Positions 58,590 to 64,000 of a stretch of 64,000 nt of DNA are shown in pieces. The notes beneath the pieces are model-generated. The model was not told the DNA's origin. It saw only the letters and a list, made by a program, of their open reading frames with translations, and did no database searches. The stretch is from Bacillota bacterium (lineage in GTDB: Bacteria > Bacillota > Bacilli > Paenibacillales > NBRC-103111): the NCBI GenBank assembly GCA_023388055.1, contig JAEWGW010000024.1, positions 1-64,000 of the forward strand, read 5' to 3'. A program made the position numbers and the translations under genes. Numbering within the stretch: the stretch's first letter is position 1; each line of letters begins with the position of its first letter.

Positions 58590-59602
58590 TATCGCCAGGC
58601 CCCTCCTGTCCGTTTAAGCAATACGATAAAAAAGGGAGCGCCAATGACAGCAGTCAATATGGAAATGGGGATTTCGGCTGCAGTAGCCGCACGGGCAAAG
58701 GTGTCCACCACCACCAGGAAGGAGGCGCCCAGACACATGCTGATCGGGACTACCTTGCTGTTGTTGCTGCCAAACATCATACGGGCGATGTGAGGCATCA
58801 GGAGTCCCACCCATCCCACCAGACCGCACATGGATACGCAGGCTGCCGTAATCATGGTGGAGGCGACAATCACATAAAGGCGGAGCCGCTTGACGTTAAT
58901 GCCCATAGACTTGGCTTCCTCCTCCCCCAAAGACAGGATATTCAGCCGCCAGCGCAGAGCGTACAGGATGATGCAGCCGGTCAGGATAAAGGGAGCGCCG
59001 ATGAGCAGCCCGGAATACGTGGCTCCCGTCAGGCTTCCCATCAGCCAATAGGTGATAGCCGGCAGCTTGCTCTCCGTATCCGCCACATACTTGATCAGGG
59101 ACACGAAGGCCTGGAACATGTAGCTGACGACAACACCGCCGAGAACCATCAGAATAATCGAGGACCCGGCCTTGGAGCGCCCGATAAAAATAGCGATAGC
59201 CACTGCCGCCAGGCCAAAAGCCAGCGCGAATATCTGCACAAACACCAGATTGAGACTCCACAGCAGGGCAAGCGCAGCACCAAAGCCGGCGCCTGCGGAT
59301 ACTCCCAGAATGTCCGGAGAAGCCAAGGGGTTGGAGAACAGCGCCTGCAGCGCCGTTCCCGCCAAGCTCAGACCCATGCCGCATAACAGCGCCAGCAAAA
59401 TACGCGGAAGCCGCACATGAACAATGACGGAATACGCCTGCGGATCGGCAGAATCCCGTCCTCCTGTCAGAGCTTGCAGCAGCACCTGGATGGATTCCCC
59501 TACACTCACGGAGTAGCGCCCGGCGCCAATACATAGCAGGGAGATAACGACCGGAAGTAGAACAATCAGGATGGTTACCGTTCGCCTGACTTTATTGTTC
59601 AT
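58589..59602 (-). CDS. Iron-chelate ABC transporter permease (FecCD family)
   Basis: Protein of 337 aa, about ten helices, with family stretches LPRILLALLCGMGLSLAGTALQALFSNPLASPDILGVSAGAGFGAALAL and GLVGWVGLLMPHIARMMFGSNN. A single permease gene suggests a homodimer in the membrane. It overlaps the neighbouring genes at both ends by one base, so the operon is tightly coupled. Confidence 0.93.
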   Translation of the reverse strand: MNNKVRRTVTILIVLLPVVISLLCIGAGRYSVSVGESIQVLLQALTGGRDSADPQAYSVIVHVRLPRILLALLCGMGLSLAGTALQALFSNPLASPDILGVSAGAGFGAALALLWSLNLVFVQIFALAFGLAAVAIAIFIGRSKAGSSIILMVLGGVVVSYMFQAFVSLIKYVADTESKLPAITYWLMGSLTGATYSGLLIGAPFILTGCIILYALRWRLNILSLGEEEAKSMGINVKRLRLYVIVASTMITAACVSMCGLVGWVGLLMPHIARMMFGSNNSKVVPISMCLGASFLVVVDTFARAATAAEIPISILTAVIGAPFFIVLLKRTGGAWR

Positions 59603-60771
59603 TATTTACTCGCCCCGGATGCCTCGCTGGCCGGATGGTAGATGCTCTCCAGCTCTTCATCGGTCAGCTTGTAGCCGTAGAAGGTGGAATAATATTCTCT
59701 GATTTTCTGGTTCACATCAATGTCGGCGAACAGCTCGGGGTAATTGGTTTTGGACATCCACCACAAGGAAAGGATCGATTCGGAATTGGGCGGATACCAG
59801 CGGAACATGCCTAACGGGAATTTATAAATCATGCCGTTTTTGGCTGCCCTCACCGTGCTCCAGTCATGCCCCTTCCGGGCCTTACTCTGAATCAGCTCCT
59901 CTGCGGAATAAGGACTGAAGTCGGCCAGGTAAATAATATCCGGGTCCCACTCGTACACTTGCTCTATGGTAATCTGCTTGTTTCCGGTAAAAGCGCCAGC
60001 CGCCGCATTGATCCCGCCGGAGCCTCTGGCCCAATAATCGGGAAACTGCTTGCCGCCGGAGGTGCCCATGGAGGTGGCATCATATCCGTTTAGCACCAGG
60101 ATTTTCTTCTTGTCACTTTCTTTTAATGTGGACAGCCGCTTTTGAATCTCATCATAATTCTTCTGGTTGTATTCGATGATGGCTGCGGCCTTTTCTTCCA
60201 TTCCGAAGGCTTGTCCCAGAATGTTGACCCAACTGATATACGTTTTTACGGTGTCAAATTCGGCGGCATTAACACTGAAGCCCAAAGCGGGAATGCCCAT
60301 TTTGCGGTAAAACTCCTTCTGCTTGTCATCCCCCGCTGTATACAGAACCAGGTCCGGCTTGAGATTCAGAACAGATTCCAGATTAACCTCGTTGTTCTGA
60401 TAAAAGCTGGTGTCGACCTTCAGAATTTCCGGATAAGCCGACTTGAGCAGGGAATACTTCGCGGCAAACATCGAACCGGGAAGCATGCCGACTACCGTTT
60501 TGGCTGACCCTACGAAGAGCGGGTAGATGGACCCGAAGGGCTGGAAGGTAATGACCACCCTCTGCACATTGGGGGGGATAACGACCGTGTCTCCAGCCTG
60601 GTCCACGACCGATCTTGCGGCGGAAGCGGGAGAAGGTGCGGCGGCCTGGCTGTTGGCCGGTTTTTCAGTAGGGGCGGCTGTGGAGCCTGCTCCCTGATTC
60701 GATGCGCCGCAGGCGCTTAATCCTACGGCCAGAATAAGTGCCGCGGCGAGAGATCCAAACCATGTACGCAA
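59602..60771 (-). CDS. Iron-chelate ABC transporter substrate-binding lipoprotein
   Basis: Protein of 389 aa from a TTG at 60771, with AAAGAAAGG about eight bases upstream; the GTG at 60780 sits too near the ribosome binding site. The signal is MRTWFGSLAAALILAVGLSACG with lipobox Cys21, followed by an Ala/Pro linker and a class III (FecB/BtuF-like) fold (VQRVVITFQPFGSIYPLFVG). Ligand may be a siderophore or other iron chelate or cobalamin; the Fur box favours iron. Confidence 0.9.
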   Translation of the reverse strand: MRTWFGSLAAALILAVGLSACGASNQGAGSTAAPTEKPANSQAAAPSPASAARSVVDQAGDTVVIPPNVQRVVITFQPFGSIYPLFVGSAKTVVGMLPGSMFAAKYSLLKSAYPEILKVDTSFYQNNEVNLESVLNLKPDLVLYTAGDDKQKEFYRKMGIPALGFSVNAAEFDTVKTYISWVNILGQAFGMEEKAAAIIEYNQKNYDEIQKRLSTLKESDKKKILVLNGYDATSMGTSGGKQFPDYWARGSGGINAAAGAFTGNKQITIEQVYEWDPDIIYLADFSPYSAEELIQSKARKGHDWSTVRAAKNGMIYKFPLGMFRWYPPNSESILSLWWMSKTNYPELFADIDVNQKIREYYSTFYGYKLTDEELESIYHPASEASGASK

Positions 60772-60835
60772 TACATTCACCCTTTCTTTACGAAGCGATT
60801 GGTTTACAGTGCTTGGAGAAGATATTAACAGTAAA

Positions 60836-60850
60836 TGAGAATCATTTTCA
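60836..60850 (-). promoter_or_regulatory. Fur-type box
   Basis: TGAGAATCATTTTCA matches the 7-1-7 Fur consensus TGATAATNATTATCA at all but two definite positions. It lies about 65 bases upstream of the binding-protein start. Repression of the importer when iron is sufficient is expected. Confidence 0.85.
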
Positions 60851-60923
60851 GTTGCCGGGGCAACAAACGGTAAAACAAAACTTCCCGGAAGAATGAGAGG
60901 GAGGTGGTGCCATCATCACGGAC

Positions 60924-60954
60924 ACAACAAAAAAACCGCCGGAAACGGCGGTTT
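60924..60954 (-). terminator. Terminator downstream of the peptide ABC ATPase gene
   Basis: AAACCGCCG and CGGCGGTTT form a strong stem with a short loop, followed on the minus strand by TTTTTTTGTTGT. It lies about 200 bases past the stop at 61152. Confidence 0.85.
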
Positions 60955-61065
60955 GACCTTGCAGATATGAATATGTCCGAGTGTTGGGCGGAAGGAGCGG
61001 ATTCCGGCCTCTAAGTGCTGCACAGTTCCGTTAGGCCCGGAGGGGCGCCTTCCAGCCTGTCCATT

Positions 61066-61167
61066 ACCTTACTCCTCCGATGCCAGACCCTACTTCCCCT
61101 GATGCCCGACCCTGCTCTCCCGATGCCAGGCCTACTCCTCTAAGCCGGACCTTACTCCCCCGAAGCC
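61066..61167. repeat. Degenerate 19-22-bp tandem repeat reaching into a gene end
   Basis: Five units at 61066-61086, 61087-61108, 61109-61129, 61130-61148 and 61149-61167 share RCCYTACTC...CGAWGCC. The last unit is the 3' end of the ATPase gene including its stop codon. Confidence 0.75.
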
Positions 61168-62891
61168 ACGGCCACCCAATGGCCGGGATGGGCCTCTACG
61201 AAGCGGGAATGCTCCAGGCTGTACGGATCGGCCTTGGCGGATTCCGTTGGCACCGTGAAGGTTTTTTTCTTCTCGATGGCCGGATCGGGAACGGGGATAG
61301 CCGCCAGCAGGGACTTGGTGTACGGATGCAGGGGATTGGTGTACAGCTCCTCGCTTTCCGCCAGCTCCACGATTTTGCCCTTGTACATCACCGCCACCCG
61401 GTCGCTGATATGCTTGACCATGGACAGATCATGGGCGATGAACAGGTAGGTTAGACCCAGCCGCTGCTGCAGCTCCTCCAGGAGCTTGACGATCTGGGCC
61501 TGGATGGACACATCCAAGGCCGACAGGGGTTCGTCGCAGACGATAAACTCGGGCTCTACCGCAAGCGTCCGGGCGATGCCAATCCGCTGCCGCTGTCCGC
61601 CGGAGAACTCGTGGGGATACCGCGGCGCATGGGAAGCGCTCAAACCCACCATCTCCAGGAGCTCCTCCACCCGCTTCTGGCGGGCTTGTTTGCCGCTGGT
61701 CATGCCGTGGACATCCAGCGCCTCACCGATAATGTCCTCCACACGCAGCCTGGGGTTCAGCGAAGCATAGGGGTCCTGGAAAATCATCTGCATGTGGCGG
61801 CGCATGATTTTCATTTCCTTGCGGTTCAGCCGGTTTAAGGGGATGCCCTTAAACAGCACCTCACCGCCGCTGGGTTCGTTCAGCCGGAGAATGGCCCGTC
61901 CGGTGGTGGACTTGCCGCTGCCGGATTCTCCGACCACACCCAGGGTTTCGCCGGCCCGGATATCGAAGCTGATGTCATTGACCGCCTTCACAATCTGGCC
62001 CTTGCCCATGTCGAAATATTGCCGGAGGGAGCGGACCTCCAGAAGCGGCTGGCCGTCCTCCGACCGGATAATGGCAGGGGCGGGTTTGGGCCGTTTTTTC
62101 TCGTCCAGACGGGGCAGGGCATTCAGCAGATTCCGGGTGTAGGGATGTTGGGGGGCGGCGAATATCTCCTCCGTGGTCCCCTCCTCCACAATCTCCCCTT
62201 CCTTCATCACCACCACCCGGTCACACATGCCGGCCACGACGCTCAGGTCATGGGTAATCAGAATAATCGAGGTGCCCAACTGGCGCTGCAGCTCCTTCAT
62301 CTGATGGAGAATTTGGGCCTGAATGGTTACGTCCAGAGCCGTAGTGGGTTCATCGGCAATAAGCAGAGAAGGCCGGCAGGCCAGGGCGATGGCAATCATC
62401 ACACGCTGGCGCATACCGCCTGAGAATTCATGGGGATACTGCATATAGCGGGTGTCGCTGTTGGGAATACCAACCATACGGAGCATTTCCAGCCCCTCGC
62501 GCCTTGCCTCTTGGGCGGACAAGCCGCGGTGTTTGATGAGGCTTTCCTCAATTTGGCGGCCGATCCGCATAGTCGGATTCAGAGAGGACATGGGGTCCTG
62601 GAAGATCATGCCGATGTCCCGGCCGCGGATGGCTTCCATCTCATGAGAGGATTTATCAGCCAGGTTCTGGCCCTGGAACAGGACCTCGCCTGCTTTGACC
62701 ATGGAGGGAGGAGACGGCAGGAGACGCATAATGGTGCGTGCCGTTACACTTTTGCCGCTGCCCGATTCGCCGACAATACCCAGGGTTTCCCCCCGGCCTA
62801 CCTCAAAGCTGACGTTCCGAACTGCTTCCACTTCCTTGTCCCGGGTAAAGAACGAAACGGACAAATGATTCACCTTTAACAACGTATCCAT
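61152..62891 (-). CDS. Oligo/dipeptide ABC transporter ATP-binding protein, two ATPase domains
   Basis: Protein of 579 aa, a fusion of DppD- and DppF-type ATPases as in GsiA. Domain 1 (about 1-270): GESGSGKSV, SGGMRQRV, LLIADEPTTALD. Domain 2 (about 285-550): GESGSGKST, SGGQRQRI, FIVCDEPLSALD; both have an oligopeptide_HPY-type C-terminus (PQHPYTRNLLNALPRL and PLHPYTKSLLAAIPVPDP). It powers peptide, nickel or glutathione-like uptake. It is divergent from a permease gene of the same transporter class. Confidence 0.94.
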   Translation of the reverse strand: MDTLLKVNHLSVSFFTRDKEVEAVRNVSFEVGRGETLGIVGESGSGKSVTARTIMRLLPSPPSMVKAGEVLFQGQNLADKSSHEMEAIRGRDIGMIFQDPMSSLNPTMRIGRQIEESLIKHRGLSAQEARREGLEMLRMVGIPNSDTRYMQYPHEFSGGMRQRVMIAIALACRPSLLIADEPTTALDVTIQAQILHQMKELQRQLGTSIILITHDLSVVAGMCDRVVVMKEGEIVEEGTTEEIFAAPQHPYTRNLLNALPRLDEKKRPKPAPAIIRSEDGQPLLEVRSLRQYFDMGKGQIVKAVNDISFDIRAGETLGVVGESGSGKSTTGRAILRLNEPSGGEVLFKGIPLNRLNRKEMKIMRRHMQMIFQDPYASLNPRLRVEDIIGEALDVHGMTSGKQARQKRVEELLEMVGLSASHAPRYPHEFSGGQRQRIGIARTLAVEPEFIVCDEPLSALDVSIQAQIVKLLEELQQRLGLTYLFIAHDLSMVKHISDRVAVMYKGKIVELAESEELYTNPLHPYTKSLLAAIPVPDPAIEKKKTFTVPTESAKADPYSLEHSRFVEAHPGHWVAVASGE

Positions 62892-63031
62892 GCTTTCACC
62901 TACGCATCTACTAGGGATTTTTCAGAAAAATTTTTGAACAACCCAAAATTATATTGGTAATTGTATCACGGATATTATAAAATGATGAAATAAAAGTTTT
63001 GCAATTCTTCAAAAATGTCCGTGCACCCGTA

Positions 63032-63060
63032 TTGACAGCGAGGGGAGCCAAACATAAAAC
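63032..63060 (+). promoter_or_regulatory. Candidate promoter of the permease gene
   Basis: TTGACA (63032-63037) and TAAAAC (63055-63060) are 17 bases apart, about 70 bases before the ATG at 63131. The -35 is perfect and the -10 moderate. Confidence 0.6.
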
Positions 63061-63130
63061 CTTGTAACTCTATGGGATTTATTAGAATACTTGGTAATCT
63101 ACATTTCGGAGAAGAATCGAGGCGCTGAAC

Positions 63131-64000
63131 ATGTCCGGAGACATCACTGCAACGGGTACCCGCTCCGCCGGACGGCTGGCGGAAATTTATTCGAAAATGC
63201 TGCTCCATCCCGCCTACCGCTATCTGCTGCTCCTGTTGGGAGCGCCGGTGAATGCGGTGGTGTTTTTCATATATCTGTACCGCCGCAAGCTTAGCGGACA
63301 GAGCGGGCGGCGCCGGGAGCTGGAGCGCCAGCTGCAGGAGACCGGAGAGTACGAACGGCTGCTGGAGGAGGGGCGCGGACAGCTGCTCCGGAAGCACCGG
63401 TTCTTCGGTCAGACGGCAAGTCCCGAGAAGCTGGAGCGAGAAGCCGGACAGATTGCCCGAGAGCGGCTGCAGGACCGGATCGGACGGGAGCTGGAGCGGC
63501 AGCAGGGCGGCAGAGGCGGCATCACCTATGCAAGCACCTTCGGGGAGCTGGCAGCCAATCCGCTGTTCCTCGGGTTATCCCTGATTCCCGGAATCCTGAT
63601 GTATCTTTTGATGGCCATTTACAGTAATCCTTATCTCAAATATATCGCCGAACGCCTTCTGATGACGGTATTTGTTATCTTCGGTGTGGCCTTTCTGGTT
63701 TTCACCATCCTCTATATTTCCCCAATGAACCCCGCCGCCAACATTATTGGTGAAACGGCAACGGCAGAGCAGATTGCCGCCTTCAACAAGCTGTACGGGC
63801 TGGATCAGCCTTATCTGGTACAGCTGTGGGACACCATCAAGGGAATCCTGACCTTCGATCTGGGCAGATCCTTCCAGGGCAATGAAGAGGTGACGGTGGC
63901 CATTGCCAACAAGTTCCCGGTGACCATGACACTGACGGCTATCGCCACGCTGGTATCCGTGCTCATCGCACTGCCTGTGGGGATTATCTCCGCCACCAAG
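63131..64000 (+). CDS. Oligopeptide ABC transporter permease, N-terminally extended, partial
   Basis: Open from ATG 63131 to the window edge (290 codons). The usual DppB/OppB start (ERLLMTVFVIFGVAFLVFTILYISPMNPA) only begins near residue 180, then GLDQPYLVQLWDTIKGILTFDLGRSFQGN and the first permease helices follow. The first 180 residues carry a hydrophobic helix (about 32-55), a highly charged, Arg/Glu-rich coiled stretch (about 55-135) and another helix (about 147-170). Such an extension is not part of textbook DppB proteins. The gene is divergent from the ATPase gene. Confidence 0.85.
   Translation, partial: MSGDITATGTRSAGRLAEIYSKMLLHPAYRYLLLLLGAPVNAVVFFIYLYRRKLSGQSGRRRELERQLQETGEYERLLEEGRGQLLRKHRFFGQTASPEKLEREAGQIARERLQDRIGRELERQQGGRGGITYASTFGELAANPLFLGLSLIPGILMYLLMAIYSNPYLKYIAERLLMTVFVIFGVAFLVFTILYISPMNPAANIIGETATAEQIAAFNKLYGLDQPYLVQLWDTIKGILTFDLGRSFQGNEEVTVAIANKFPVTMTLTAIATLVSVLIALPVGIISATK

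Larger units (their letters stand above)
60772..61151. other. Intergenic region between iron-importer and peptide-transport operons
   Basis: Holds a Fur-type box, a terminator and a five-unit degenerate repeat, each listed; nothing else is recognised. Confidence 0.6.

Overview
The window is a 64 kb chromosomal segment of a spore-forming Bacillota, most like Paenibacillus or a close relative. This rests on a GerA-type germinant receptor operon, an S-layer-homology surface protein, the pspA-ydjG-ydjH-ydjI order known from Bacillus, a SAM-I (S-box) riboswitch, AGGAGG-type ribosome binding sites and several non-ATG starts. G+C is moderately high. No rRNA, tRNA, CRISPR array, intact transposase or prophage was seen.

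Layout. 0.7-3.8 kb: methionine ABC importer metN-metI-metQ (minus strand) behind a SAM-I riboswitch. 4-5.2 kb: acetate/succinate-type transporter and a DinB-like protein. 5.3-7.5 kb: divergent c-di-GMP genes (GGDEF, and EAL of YkuI type). 7.5-12 kb: SNF2 ATPase and SWIM zinc-finger operon. 12.6-13.4 kb: repeat island without genes. 13.4-17 kb: small membrane proteins, a sulfurtransferase, a frameshifted NTF2-like gene and a TrmH-like methyltransferase. 17.2-19.5 kb: ABC exporter-type pair. 19.6-21 kb: ECF sigma operon (sigma, 69-aa protein, TPR protein). 21.1-24.6 kb: MarR/GNAT pair with twin operators, a TetR regulator, membrane proteins and an FMN-binding protein. 24.6-27.6 kb: a possible nucleoside-deoxyribosyltransferase/TIR-like protein, a decayed serine hydrolase, an RHH regulator, an HD hydrolase and a GNAT. 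27.6-31 kb: SLH protein, APH-type kinase, a second repeat island, and a possible nuclease-like protein with winged helix. 31.4-35 kb: PspA envelope-stress operon. 35.2-39.1 kb: germinant receptor A-B-C operon. 39.3-40.8 kb: MarR, nitroreductase and ABM monooxygenase. 40.9-45.3 kb: Bce-type peptide-sensing module (regulator, kinase, ATPase, permease). 45.8-51.8 kb: DUF1697, two AraC regulators, EamA transporter, DUF5680, an aberrant carbamoyltransferase and a cupin. 52.1-55.6 kb: two half-size ABC exporters. 55.8-57.6 kb: methyltransferase, repeats and a beta/gamma-crystallin-like protein. 57.8-60.9 kb: Fur-box-controlled iron-chelate importer. 61.1-64 kb: divergent oligopeptide ABC genes, the permease running off the window.

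The most striking non-coding feature is a 187-bp element present twice (45442-45628 and 56754-56940). Each copy has four 27-bp units, two forward then two reverse, at identical 50/60/50-bp spacing. A diverged half copy lies at 177-252. Other repeat families are confined to intergenic stretches. All functional calls come from reading motifs by eye and remembered family features; no database search was run.
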